Shown piece after piece: positions 1 to 7,552 of a stretch of DNA of 49,940 bases. The DNA is from Bacteroidales bacterium (GTDB lineage Bacteria > Bacteroidota > Bacteroidia > Bacteroidales > UBA932). Each line of letters starts with the position of its first letter. Positions within the stretch are counted from its first letter, which is position 1. Made by a program: the position numbers and the translations under genes. Location of the stretch: contig JAGCDF010000042.1 in the NCBI GenBank assembly GCA_017651225.1, positions 1-49,940 of the forward strand. The letters run 5' to 3'. The notes beneath the pieces were generated by a model that saw only the letters and a program-made list of their open reading frames with translations, had not been told where the DNA came from and searched no databases.

Positions 1-2
1 CC

Positions 3-806
3 GCCGCGTCCAACCGTGCCGCCGTGGCCCTGATCCGCGGCGTACTCGCGGGCCTCGGCCTGCCGGAAGACGCCGTCTGCCTGCTCCCGGCCGGCCACGA
101 GGCCGTCGGCGAACTGCTCGGCGGCGTGGGCTATGTGGACCTCGTGATCCCGCGCGGCGGCCGCCGCCTGATCGACTATGTCCGCGACAACGCCAAGGTA
201 CCCTGCATCGAGACGGGCGCCGGCGTCGTGAACACCTATTTCGACGCTGCAGGCGACCTGGAGATCGGCCGCCGTATCGTGCTGAACGCCAAGACGCGCC
301 GCGTGTCGGTGTGCAACGCGCTCGACTGCCTGATCGTGCACCGCGACCGCCTGGCGGACCTGCCAGCGCTCGTGGAGCCGCTCGCGGAAAAGAACGTGCG
401 CATCTACGCTGACGAGGCGGCCTTCGCGGCCCTCTCCGGCCGCTATCCGCTGCTGGAGCCCGCCACGCCGGAGTCCTTCGGCACGGAGTATATGGATTAC
501 AAGATGGCCATCCGCACCGTAGACTCGCTCGACGGGGCGCTCGCGCACATCGCCCGCTACGGCTCCGGCCACAGCGAGAGCATCGTCACGGCCGACGCCG
601 CCACGGCGGCACGCTTCCAGACGGAGGTAGACGCCGCCTGCGTCTACGTGAACGCGCCCACGGCCTTCACCGACGGCGCCCAGTTCGGGCTCGGCGCGGA
701 GATCGGCATCAGCACCCAGAAGCTCGGCGCCCGCGGCCCGATGGGTCTCTGCGAAATCACCACCTACAAGTGGCTCATTGACGGAAATGGCCAGGTGCGT
801 TCGTAG
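3..806 (+). CDS. proA: Gamma-glutamyl phosphate reductase, C-terminal part (cut by window edge)
   Basis: This is the end of ProA, which reduces gamma-glutamyl phosphate to glutamate semialdehyde with NADPH in cytosolic proline synthesis. About 267 residues are visible; the start lies left of the window, and the frame is open from base 3. The catalytic-cysteine stretch [13 protein letters not shown] and the C-terminal block around [18 protein letters not shown] match the family. A GTG at base 24 is internal, not the start. A hairpin that overlaps the stop codon ends the unit. The family assignment is firm; upstream partners such as proB cannot be seen. Confidence 0.95.
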   Translation, partial: AASNRAAVALIRGVLAGLGLPEDAVCLLPAGHEAVGELLGGVGYVDLVIPRGGRRLIDYVRDNAKVPCIETGAGVVNTYFDAAGDLEIGRRIVLNAKTRRVSVCNALDCLIVHRDRLADLPALVEPLAEKNVRIYADEAAFAALSGRYPLLEPATPESFGTEYMDYKMAIRTVDSLDGALAHIARYGSGHSESIVTADAATAARFQTEVDAACVYVNAPTAFTDGAQFGLGAEIGISTQKLGARGPMGLCEITTYKWLIDGNGQVRS

Positions 807-819
807 CACCCGGCCATTT
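785..819 (+). terminator. Hairpin terminator spanning the proA stop codon
   Basis: The arms AAATGGCC (785-792) and GGCCATTT (812-819) enclose a second stem, GGTGC (794-798) with GCACC (806-810). The proA stop TAG (804-806) lies inside the hairpin. The following sequence is only moderately T-rich. The structure is seen directly; its role in termination is inferred from its position between convergent genes. Confidence 0.6.
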
Positions 820-848
820 CTCCTCTTTATATCTAAGGTTGCGGACCG

Positions 849-2213
849 CTAGCGATGGCGGGTCCACGGCTCCGCGGCTTTCTCGCAGAGCTGGAAGAAG
901 TGCGTGCGGAGGGCCGGCCAGCTGTAGTACGGGCCGGAGACGGGCTCGATGCCCGGAATCGTGATCTCCTTCTCGTTGTAGAGAATCTTGGTCAGCACCT
1001 CACCCTTGTTGTTTTTGTAGAACACCATCTGGATGTTCGTGGCCATCGGGACCTGGAAGAAGGCGTACCAGTTGTGCAGGTGAGCCTCCTTGTAGGGGAA
1101 CACGCGGCCCTGCAGGTCGTCCACGCCGAGCAGCGCGAAGAGCGGCAGGATGGAGGTGTCGTGGCCGAAACGCAGGTCGGCGGCGCGCTGGCTGCCGGGC
1201 TCGAGCGCGGCGTCAGCCTTCTGGACGAAGTCCATCAGCAGCGGGCGGATGGCGTAACGGATCACGTCGCCCTGCTCCACGGAGCCGCCCCACATGCGGT
1301 AGATGTTGTCGTTGCCGTCAGCCCAGAAGTAAGCGAGCTCCTCCGGGGTGAAGTAGTTGCGGTAGATGTCGATGCCGAGGAAGTCGATCAGCTGGCAGAG
1401 GCCGCCGGTGGTGAAGATGGCCTTCACGAAGGGCTCCGGGTTGCCGAGGGCCTTGACGGCCGCATCGTAGTCCGTGAACAGCGGGGTCAGGAAGCGATGG
1501 AAATCATAACCGGGCTCGCCCTCGAAGGGCTTGAAGCCCTGGGGCTGCTCCTGCGGACGGCCGAAGCCGGCCGGGAAACCGCCGCGCGGACGCGGGGCCT
1601 CACCCGGACGCGGGATGGACAGGCTCGGGTTGATATAGGACATGAAGCGCTCGGCGCTGGTGAAGGTGAACTGGATCTTCGGGAAGACATCCTTCAGGCC
1701 GTAGGTAAAGTTGCACATACTCACGATGCAACGGAAGTTGGTACTGGAGAAGCAGTTGACCTCCTGGCGGTTCTTGTCCTTGAAGATGCCCGGATAGCGG
1801 TGGGCCATGCGGGCGGCGATCTGCTGGTGCTCGCGGGCGCCGCGCGGGGTCAGGGAGCCTTCCATGCCCTTGTGGGCGTCGACGACGGCCTCAACATCAG
1901 CCCAGAGGGCCTTGCCGGCCGGCGTCAGCAGGCCGAGGGAGTCAAGGTAGGCGAAGCCTGCCTGGGCGTTGCGGCCGAAGGTGGAGTTCTGCTCGTAGCG
2001 GGAACCGTGACGGCCGTAATGGGTAATATAAAAAGGTTTGAAGCCCTTCGGCGCGGGGGTGTCCACGATCGGGTCGAACTCGTAGGAGTGCATGTTGTTG
2101 GACGCGCGGTCGGGATTCTCCGCAAAGAGGCGGACGACTTCAGCCTGCTGTGCGCCGGCACCGAGACTCAGGGCAAGCAGCAGGGGGAGGGTCAGGATTC
2201 TTTTGAGGTTCAT
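849..2213 (-). CDS. Secreted histidine-type phosphatase (branch 2, phytase/acid phosphatase-like)
   Basis: A 454-residue exported phosphomonoesterase of the histidine phosphatase superfamily. The ATG at 2213 is preferred because it begins a clean signal peptide (MNLKRILTLPLLLALSLGAGAQ); an upstream in-frame start would put hydrophilic residues before it. The phosphohistidine motif RHGSR is near residue 68 and the acid/base HD pair is in GHDTSILPL near residue 350, the two hallmarks of branch 2 enzymes. The substrate is unknown: phytate, sugar phosphates and other organic phosphates are all possible. It acts in the periplasm or outside the cell. A long open frame on the opposite strand is a GC-driven shadow. 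Confidence 0.85.
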   Translation of the reverse strand: MNLKRILTLPLLLALSLGAGAQQAEVVRLFAENPDRASNNMHSYEFDPIVDTPAPKGFKPFYITHYGRHGSRYEQNSTFGRNAQAGFAYLDSLGLLTPAGKALWADVEAVVDAHKGMEGSLTPRGAREHQQIAARMAHRYPGIFKDKNRQEVNCFSSTNFRCIVSMCNFTYGLKDVFPKIQFTFTSAERFMSYINPSLSIPRPGEAPRPRGGFPAGFGRPQEQPQGFKPFEGEPGYDFHRFLTPLFTDYDAAVKALGNPEPFVKAIFTTGGLCQLIDFLGIDIYRNYFTPEELAYFWADGNDNIYRMWGGSVEQGDVIRYAIRPLLMDFVQKADAALEPGSQRAADLRFGHDTSILPLFALLGVDDLQGRVFPYKEAHLHNWYAFFQVPMATNIQMVFYKNNKGEVLTKILYNEKEITIPGIEPVSGPYYSWPALRTHFFQLCEKAAEPWTRHR

Positions 2214-2243
2214 GTGTGGATTTGTTTTAGCATTCTTGTGTAC

Positions 2244-2275
2244 CAAAGGTAAGGAATCGTCTTTATATTGCCAAG
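2244..2275 (-). promoter_or_regulatory. Bacteroidota-type promoter for the histidine phosphatase
   Basis: On the minus strand the box TACCTTTG (2251-2244) fits the -7 consensus TAnnTTTG. CTTG (2275-2272), close to the -33 TTTG, lies 20 bases upstream. The box ends about 30 bases before the ATG at 2213. Confidence 0.5.
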
Positions 2276-2345
2276 CGCCCCGCCCCCGCAGGCGGCCATT
2301 TGAAACATATTTGAACGCTTTTGGTCTGTGAAACCCGAAAAATAC

Positions 2346-2353
2346 TAACTTTG
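2346..2353 (+). promoter_or_regulatory. -7 box directly upstream of the glutaminyl cyclase ATG
   Basis: TAACTTTG matches TAnnTTTG and ends 4 bases before the ATG at 2358. With the usual start point about 4 bases after the box, transcription would begin at or next to the A of ATG, giving a leaderless mRNA. A TTTTGG stretch lies 22 bases upstream as a possible -33 element. Confidence 0.55.
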
Positions 2354-2357
2354 TATT

Positions 2358-3125
2358 ATGATTCGAACCCTAATCAGAATTCTGCTTCCGCTGGCGCTGG
2401 CGCTGCTCTGCGCCGGCTGCTCCGCCCGCGTGAAACAATATAAGGTGGAAGTCGTGAAGGAATACCCGCACGACACGGGCGCGTACACGCAAGGCCTCTT
2501 CTTCGACGGCGGCCGCTTCTACGAGAGCACGGGCCAGTTCGGCGAGTCGGGCTTCCGCGAAGTGGAGCTCGCCACCGGTAAGGTCCTTTCGAAGATGAAC
2601 TTCCAGCAGAAGTACTTCGGCGAGGGCTCCGTGATGCTGGGCGGCAACCTCTACATCCTGACCTGGCTGAACAAGGTCGCCTTCGTCTACGACGCGAAGA
2701 CGCTCGAATACAAGCAGACCTATTCCTACCCGCGCGAGGGCTGGGGCCTGACCACGGACGGCAAGTCCCTGATCGCCTCGGACGGCTCCGCGCGCCTGTA
2801 TTTCCTCTCTCCGGAATTCAAGCAGGAGCGCTACGTGGACGTGAAGATGGACGGCCGCCCTGTGCGCAACCTCAACGAGCTGGAATACATCGACGGCAAG
2901 GTCTGGGCGAACGTCTACATGACCGACCTCATCGTCGTCATCAACCCCGCGGACGGCACCGTGGAGGCCAGCATCGACTGCACCGGCCTGCTGCCGCGTA
3001 ACTTGCGCGAACCCCGCACGGACGTGCTGAACGGCATCGCGCAGGATCCCGCCACCGGCAAGATTTACCTGACGGGCAAGTACTGGCCCCGCCTCTACGA
3101 AGTCCGGCTCGTCCCGGCGAAATAA
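2358..3125 (+). CDS. Glutaminyl-peptide cyclotransferase, lipoprotein (beta-propeller type)
   Basis: A 255-residue enzyme of the plant/bacterial glutaminyl cyclase family (Glu_cyclase_2), which converts N-terminal glutamine of proteins or peptides to pyroglutamate. An N-terminal hydrophobic segment ends in the lipobox LLCAGC, so the mature protein should be lipid-anchored from Cys21. The diagnostic region is PHDTGAYTQGLFFDGGRFYE, followed by propeller repeats and, near the end, NGIAQDP with TGKYWPRLYEV. Pyroglutamate formation is common on exported Bacteroidota proteins, consistent with an envelope location. It is monocistronic, with its own promoter and terminator. Confidence 0.9.
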   Translation: MIRTLIRILLPLALALLCAGCSARVKQYKVEVVKEYPHDTGAYTQGLFFDGGRFYESTGQFGESGFREVELATGKVLSKMNFQQKYFGEGSVMLGGNLYILTWLNKVAFVYDAKTLEYKQTYSYPREGWGLTTDGKSLIASDGSARLYFLSPEFKQERYVDVKMDGRPVRNLNELEYIDGKVWANVYMTDLIVVINPADGTVEASIDCTGLLPRNLREPRTDVLNGIAQDPATGKIYLTGKYWPRLYEVRLVPAK

Positions 3126-3146
3126 ACACGGTATAAATACAAAAAA

Positions 3147-3175
3147 ACAAGCGCCTTTGCAGGTGCTTGTTTTTT
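3147..3175. terminator. Bidirectional hairpin terminator left of the integrated element
   Basis: A 10-bp stem (3147-3156 with 3161-3170, one G-T pair) with loop TTGC is followed by TTTTT on the plus strand and by a T run on the minus strand. On the plus strand it ends the glutaminyl cyclase transcript. Before the element inserted, it would have lain directly behind tRNA-Asn on the minus strand and probably ended that transcript too. Confidence 0.8.
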
Positions 3176-3178
3176 GTT

Positions 3179-3186
3179 GCTCCCCC
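3179..3186 (+). repeat. attL core, GCTCCCCC
   Basis: Eight bases identical to 9129-9136 in the tRNA-Asn 3' end. It lies 3 bases after the T run of the host terminator and is followed at once by AT-richer sequence. It is short, so the repeat alone would be weak evidence; the matching integrase reading frame on both sides supports it. Confidence 0.6.
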
Positions 3187-3187
3187 A

Positions 3188-3316
3188 AGTGTCGAATTGT
3201 TGAACCTGTGGAACGATTTCCTCAAGGTCGTTGAATTCATTCAGCAAAACGAAGGTTGGCTGCGTCCGCTACTTAACAAGGTTCAGCGGAAAGTACATTT
3301 ACAAGCGGGTACGTAA
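3188..3316 (+). other. Detached C-terminal coding segment of the serine integrase
   Basis: Read in the frame that continues the integrase across the att core, this stretch gives 42 codons followed by TAA (3314-3316). The peptide includes LWNDFLKVVEFIQQNEGWL and RPLLNKVQRKVHLQ, an amphipathic, protein-like sequence with ordinary codons. It has no start codon of its own in this frame. It is inferred to be the original integrase tail in the circular element, separated from its gene by integration. Confidence 0.6.
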
Positions 3317-3549
3317 ATGGAAATTACAGCCACCAATCGGAGGCGAAACACCCCTCTCCCCCACTCCAATGGGCATTTTTCCAGAATGTGAACCCGCTTA
3401 TTTCCCCATGAGAATAGTACGCATAGTAAGCCACCATTGTGGTCTATGATAGAGAGCCTCAGATTTTTCAGAAAAAAAGTTTCTACTAATCTTTCTTTTT
3501 TTACTAAACCTACTATTTATCATATGGAGCAAGCAATGAAGCGCTTGAT
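3317..3549. other. Non-coding left region of the element
   Basis: No convincing gene. An open frame over 3231-3449 in another phase has poor composition. The stretch holds a pyrimidine-rich run (near 3350-3365) and an imperfect hairpin with arms CATAG/CTATG and CCAC/GTGG over 3422-3448. Since the next genes include a rolling-circle Rep, this is a reasonable place for a replication origin, but no nick site is recognised. Confidence 0.4.
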
Positions 3550-3744
3550 ATGAATATGAACGACTATAAAAGACAGTATCGCGAAGTTGATGCGGAGACC
3601 AAAACGAAAATTAGCCTGAGCAGCCGTAACAGACCAAAGTCCGAGCAGCACAAGCAGCACATAAGTCAAGGGATGTTGGACTATTGGCAGACGGTTCCGC
3701 ACCGTCCCGATGGAGACGAATCTACACCGAATGATGTAGTATGA
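3550..3744 (+). CDS. Small basic protein upstream of Rep
   Basis: A 64-residue protein rich in Lys, Arg, Ser and Gln. The middle part (SSRNRPKSEQHKQHISQGML) looks like the short helical DNA-binding NUMOD3-type repeats seen in mobile-element proteins; this is a resemblance only. It starts at ATG 3550 or 3556 and ends 62 bases before rep, in the same direction. Its stop overlaps an ATG of a 19-codon frame (3741-3800) that is too short to judge. It may be a DNA-binding accessory or copy-control protein. Confidence 0.5.
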   Translation: MNMNDYKRQYREVDAETKTKISLSSRNRPKSEQHKQHISQGMLDYWQTVPHRPDGDESTPNDVV

Positions 3745-3806
3745 ATTCACCACTTATCAAGAGGAAGAGTTCATTAAAAATAATGAGAGAAAGATTATGA
3801 TTATAA

Positions 3807-4736
3807 GTGACCACATTTGATAAGATTAAACTTGTTGCTAACATAGATACGATAAAAGATTATGATGAGAATCAGTTTGAGAAAATTGAGAAAGATGGTA
3901 ACATCGCATATAAGTTTTACCAAGAGACACCATACCTTCTACTCATTAAGATTGACTATTCCAAGCATGAAGTAGTCATCGAATTTACAGGCAAAATTTT
4001 AGGCAGAGATTACCCCAAACTCATCTCATCCGCTACCATCCGACAATGTTTCCACAACATCAATGCAAGTGGGATTATCAGCCTTGATGTTGAGGCCATG
4101 ATGGATGCTGATGTAGTTAAATGTGATGTCACGCGAGACATTCCGTTTGACGATATTCCTCGCCTTACGAACTATGTACGCACACATACCTGCAACTACC
4201 AAAGATACATTTGCCGAAAACTCACAAACGGCAATTTAGTAGTTGAAAAGAATGTGGTCACAAAGAAGACCAAGAAAAGAATGACGATATACGATAAAGG
4301 CAAAGAGATGCGCAAAAAGGAAAACCAACGATTTGTAGAGGCGTATGGTTTAGATGGCAAATTTGATGGCATCTGCCGCTTTGAAATAAACCTCAACACT
4401 AAGGAGCAAATTCGAGCCGCGCTCGGAACAAACAACACCAAACTCAAGACTGTTTTAGCATCAGAAACGAACCCAATACTTAACTTCCTTGACGATGTGG
4501 TCGATGCTACCTCAACACCTGATGCTATAACCGACAGGAAATCTTACTTCACGATGTTGGTATTGAAAGATTGTGATTTCGATTTAGAGAAGGTTGAGGC
4601 CAAAATGCGAATGCTCTATCCAAGTCGCGGCACAAGCATTCGTGAAATCATGCAGCCATACCGACAAATGATGGAGCGAATAAGCGATTCGGAAAACGCC
4701 TCCTTTTGGGACGGCATACGCCACCAACTTTTATGA
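3807..4736 (+). CDS. Phage/plasmid replication protein, gene II/X (G2P) family
   Basis: 309 residues from a GTG start; no early ATG exists in frame. The N-terminal TFDKIKLVANI, the central KRMTIYDKGKEMRKKENQ and the following ICRFEINLNTKEQIRAAL resemble the filamentous-phage and plasmid II/X replication proteins (Phage_CRI type), which nick one strand to start rolling-circle replication. The length fits that family, but the catalytic tyrosines cannot be assigned with certainty from the sequence alone. It implies that the element replicates as a circle after excision. The unlike codon use and low GC compared with the host are clear. Confidence 0.65.
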   Translation: MTTFDKIKLVANIDTIKDYDENQFEKIEKDGNIAYKFYQETPYLLLIKIDYSKHEVVIEFTGKILGRDYPKLISSATIRQCFHNINASGIISLDVEAMMDADVVKCDVTRDIPFDDIPRLTNYVRTHTCNYQRYICRKLTNGNLVVEKNVVTKKTKKRMTIYDKGKEMRKKENQRFVEAYGLDGKFDGICRFEINLNTKEQIRAALGTNNTKLKTVLASETNPILNFLDDVVDATSTPDAITDRKSYFTMLVLKDCDFDLEKVEAKMRMLYPSRGTSIREIMQPYRQMMERISDSENASFWDGIRHQLL

Positions 4737-4844
4737 TGGTGTATCAATACCTCAACCGTATCAACTTAAGACCAAAAAGAAGGTGACACACCGTCATCTG
4801 ATGTATCACCTTCATATTTTATTATAAACTAATCAATTCCCTTA

Positions 4845-6131
4845 TTAGAGCCCTGCTTTAATGTAAGTCCCGACTAATTGTTCCACCTTTTTCGGCATTA
4901 CCCATTCTGCCAAATCGTGCCTCTTACAAAGACCATTAAACTCTAAAGCCAAGCCGACAATCTGCTTATATAACTCTCGTTCAGGAGCAAGAATATCGGA
5001 TTTGGAAGACCTTGCATACTCGGGCACGGTAAGGTACATACTAACATCCTTTAAGGCTTGGATTTGTTCCTCCACTTCACGTTGGGCCTTCTTTTCAATT
5101 GATTGCCTTTCTTCATAGGTTAGATTATTCCGAGGGGCACCAACAACTGAACTGACCTCTTTCCCCGTAAGACTGACTTGAGTTCCATCCATATAAGTGA
5201 TGGTGATGCCTATAATGCGTAATGACTTTGCACTCCAGTTGTAAATGATGGTCTCCCATGTGCAGGTTTTTTCCATATTGGGTGGTACTGGCCCCGTCAC
5301 GCGACCTTCAATCAGACTTCTCTGCCGAATAGTACAAGAAACAATATCATCAACTGCATTATAGGCATTCCCTTTCCAATCAAGGTATTTGATGTCTTTA
5401 GAAGAAGTGTTCGTAAAGACCATCGTGTAGTCACATCCTGAAGCAGTATTGGGCGAAGACAGGCTGGAGCGTGATATGGTTAAGTATTTAGATGCCTTCT
5501 TCCTTGCATCATTTTCTCCTACCCAGTCGTTATACTTACTTGTAATCTCCTCCTTTTTTTGTGCAGTCATTACGGCAATAATGGAATCCTTCAAACTCTT
5601 CTCCTTTTCAGTCAGTACTGATAATTCATTAGATGCCTTCTCTGCCTTCGCGGAGACACTATTGAAGAACTCGCGGGTAAGATTCTCAATGTTATCTTTA
5701 AGCGATTGATATTGATTACGGATATCATTGTTCTTAGCGTCTATCAGGCTGTTGTCAGGACAAGATTCTTTTGACAAGAAGCATACCTGCCCGTTATATT
5801 CAACAATGTAATAATCGTATTCATACAAGTCTGGCTCAGACTTTATAAAACCAATCACAGGAATGTCTGAATTCTCGGAAACTCTGGTCTTTTTTAACAA
5901 TCCCGAATTGCCTACATACCTGTCACTCTTCTCATCGGTTTTGCGTGCCTCCAGAATACGTTCTACTTCATAGTCGCTCATGAGGGCATTAAGCACAGTC
6001 TTTTTGGGAACAAAGACCGTATGAGAGTTATCGGGGTAATACTGCCGAACATCTTGTGCAAGGGTGTGGCTTGAACCAATCCACAAGAAGAAAACGAGTA
6101 GTGTAATTAATGTGGCTCTTGTTGCTTTCAT
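4845..6131 (-). CDS. Secreted protein of unknown function (element cargo)
   Basis: 428 residues from ATG 6131, which starts a signal peptide (MKATRATLITLLVFFLWIGS, then SHTLAQD); a TTG 24 bases upstream is less likely. After about 100 residues of globular sequence comes a Lys/Glu-rich helical, probably coiled-coil section (about 115-200). Next is a region with TNTSSKDIKYLDWKGNAYNA that looks like an extracellular beta-sandwich, and then a helical C-terminus. I recognise no family. It faces away from rep and probably has its own promoter. It could be a surface or exclusion protein, but nothing in the sequence proves a role. Confidence 0.75.
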   Translation of the reverse strand: MKATRATLITLLVFFLWIGSSHTLAQDVRQYYPDNSHTVFVPKKTVLNALMSDYEVERILEARKTDEKSDRYVGNSGLLKKTRVSENSDIPVIGFIKSEPDLYEYDYYIVEYNGQVCFLSKESCPDNSLIDAKNNDIRNQYQSLKDNIENLTREFFNSVSAKAEKASNELSVLTEKEKSLKDSIIAVMTAQKKEEITSKYNDWVGENDARKKASKYLTISRSSLSSPNTASGCDYTMVFTNTSSKDIKYLDWKGNAYNAVDDIVSCTIRQRSLIEGRVTGPVPPNMEKTCTWETIIYNWSAKSLRIIGITITYMDGTQVSLTGKEVSSVVGAPRNNLTYEERQSIEKKAQREVEEQIQALKDVSMYLTVPEYARSSKSDILAPERELYKQIVGLALEFNGLCKRHDLAEWVMPKKVEQLVGTYIKAGL

Positions 6132-6152
6132 AATGGGCGGGGTTAATCTATA

Positions 6153-6160
6153 CAAAGATA
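6153..6160 (-). promoter_or_regulatory. -7 box for the secreted cargo protein
   Basis: TATCTTTG on the minus strand fits TAnnTTTG exactly and ends 21 bases before the ATG at 6131. No clear -33 TTTG is at the usual distance. Confidence 0.45.
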
Positions 6161-6176
6161 CTCAAAGAATGATAAA

Positions 6177-6413
6177 CTACAATTTCCGTTTAGATGTGAT
6201 GATTATTCCTCTACGAATGATGCATTTGCCGTTGCGGAATGGCTTTTCCTCTGATATGTTGAGATTTTTTAGATAACTGTGTGACACACCGATAATGTCT
6301 TTCGGCCAGTGGTCACAGAGGGCTTTTAGATTTCCATAATAGTAGTGCTTGCCATCTACTTCAAGATGGACAATGACACGCACTTGTTTCTTCTTTTCTA
6401 CCATTTCCAGCAT
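6177..6413 (-). CDS. Small protein of unknown function
   Basis: 78 residues (or 75 from the ATG at 6404). It is basic and looks like a small folded domain: strands with VIVHLEVDGKHYYYGNLKAL, then SYLKNLNISEEKPFRNGKCIIRRG. It sits just upstream of the secreted protein, in the same direction, and has a TAnnTTTG box immediately before it. Similar short proteins occur on Bacteroidota elements, but I cannot name the family; a transcription or replication accessory role is possible. Confidence 0.55.
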   Translation of the reverse strand: MLEMVEKKKQVRVIVHLEVDGKHYYYGNLKALCDHWPKDIIGVSHSYLKNLNISEEKPFRNGKCIIRRGIIITSKRKL

Positions 6414-6423
6414 TTAATCTCAT

Positions 6424-6431
6424 CAAAGATA
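6424..6431 (-). promoter_or_regulatory. -7 box for the small protein at 6177-6413
   Basis: TATCTTTG on the minus strand ends 10 bases before the ATG at 6413, giving a predicted leader of only a few bases. The TAAATTTA in the opposite direction (near 6494) is a near-match that could serve the resolvase. Confidence 0.4.
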
Positions 6432-6570
6432 AACAAAAAATGGCTAAGATTCATAAAAGGCAATATTTTCTTGCATATTTTAAAAAAAAGCCGTAAATTT
6501 ACAATGTGATTAAAGCACAATAAGAAGGGTGACAGATTTTGATAGTTTAAAACCATAAAAATTGACGCAC

Positions 6571-7203
6571 ATGGAGAAGGTTGTGATTTTGGCAAGAGTA
6601 AGCACGAGCAAACAAGAATACCAGCGGCAAGTGTATGAACTGAACGACTACTGCAATCGCGTTGGTTGGAGCGTTGAAGCAGAATTCTGCAACAAAGTGA
6701 GCGGAGCAAAGAGCATTGAGGAACGAGCAGAGATACAAGAACTCCTCAAGTATGTCAAGACGAACAATATCAGCCGTGTCGTTTGCCTATCCATTGATAG
6801 GCTTGGGCGTAACACCCTTGAGGCGCTGAAAGTTATTCAGACCCTCACCGATAATGGTGTTAGTTTGTATGTTAAAAACTACAACCTTGAGACCCTAAAC
6901 GATGGCAAAATTAACCCAGTCGCAAGCCTCATCTGCACCATCCTTTTGGAGATAGCCAGTATGGAGCGCCTTACCATTAAAGAACGCATGACCAGCGGGC
7001 GCAATCAGTACATTGCCAAGTGCCGCAGAGAGGGCATCAAGATGGGGCGACCTGCAAGTTACCGCAAGTCTGACGCAGCCTACAAGCAGCAGTATACCAA
7101 AGAAATCAGCCTCCTTAAAAAAGGCATCAGTTATCGCAATATCTCGGCTATTACAGGGACGAGCGTTAATACATTAAGGCGGATAAAAGCCATCATCCAA
7201 TAA
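6571..7203 (+). CDS. Serine recombinase, resolvase/invertase type
   Basis: 210 residues starting at ATG 6571 (a TTG 9 bases upstream is rejected). The catalytic serine is Ser11 in LARVSTSKQ. The resolvase domain continues through VVCLSIDRLGRNTLEAL to the E helix with ASMERLTIKERM, and the C-terminus carries a helix-turn-helix (ISYRNISAITGTSVNTLRRI). This is the standard small-resolvase build. On this element it could resolve multimers from rolling-circle replication, invert a segment, or act with the larger integrase. Its own recombination site is probably in the spacers on either side. Confidence 0.9.
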   Translation: MEKVVILARVSTSKQEYQRQVYELNDYCNRVGWSVEAEFCNKVSGAKSIEERAEIQELLKYVKTNNISRVVCLSIDRLGRNTLEALKVIQTLTDNGVSLYVKNYNLETLNDGKINPVASLICTILLEIASMERLTIKERMTSGRNQYIAKCRREGIKMGRPASYRKSDAAYKQQYTKEISLLKKGISYRNISAITGTSVNTLRRIKAIIQ

Positions 7204-7399
7204 GCAATTTTTTTTAAAAAATTTGTTTTTCTCGAAACTTTTTAGTAAGTTTGGCTATGGATGCATCGCAGGTGGTGCATCTGCCGATTTCTCGGTAATG
7301 ATAAGCCGCAAGGCATCCTTAAAAACAAGCATTTTTTAAATATCAAGGATGGTGTGACCTCGGTCACGGGCAGCGGTATGTAGGAAATGATAAGAGCGA
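7204..7399. other. Spacer with dyad-symmetric sites between the two recombinase genes
   Basis: No gene is seen in this AT-rich stretch. It contains an inverted repeat GATGCA/TGCATC (near 7259-7281) and GTGACC-TC-GGTCAC (7354-7367). Such dyads are candidates for resolvase binding sites or for an operator controlling the integrase unit. The sequence is seen directly; the function is inferred from location. Confidence 0.4.
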
Positions 7400-7552
7400 T
7401 TGGAAAACATAAGATTAACCACAGATGAGATACGCAGTTTTAAAGGTTACGAGAACATAACGGAAGAACAAGCCAATCAGATGGCTGTTTTTTTATCCCT
7501 ATTTGCAACGATAATTTATGAAAAACTGAACGACAATGGAACAATTGAATAA
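7400..7552 (+). CDS. Tiny protein overlapping the integrase start
   Basis: A 50-residue frame from TTG 7400 to TAA 7552, overlapping the integrase ATG at 7536. The peptide (TTDEIRSFKGYENITEEQA, then NQMAVFLSLFATIIYEKL) is well formed: an acidic helix-rich start and an amphipathic helix. The frame is closed by a TAA at 7391, and no better start exists upstream. The overlap suggests translational coupling with the integrase. A recombination directionality factor is one possibility, but this is only a guess from size and position. Confidence 0.45.
   Translation: MENIRLTTDEIRSFKGYENITEEQANQMAVFLSLFATIIYEKLNDNGTIE

Noticed and set aside
855-2252. 465-codon frame antisense to the histidine phosphatase gene
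   Set aside because: Same length as the sense gene only by shared stop-poor composition. The sense frame has the signal peptide and catalytic motifs; the antisense frame has none.
3231-3449. 72-codon frame at the left end of the element
   Set aside because: It overlaps the integrase-tail frame in another phase, and its composition (Pro/Arg/Cys with a C-rich DNA run) does not look like a protein.
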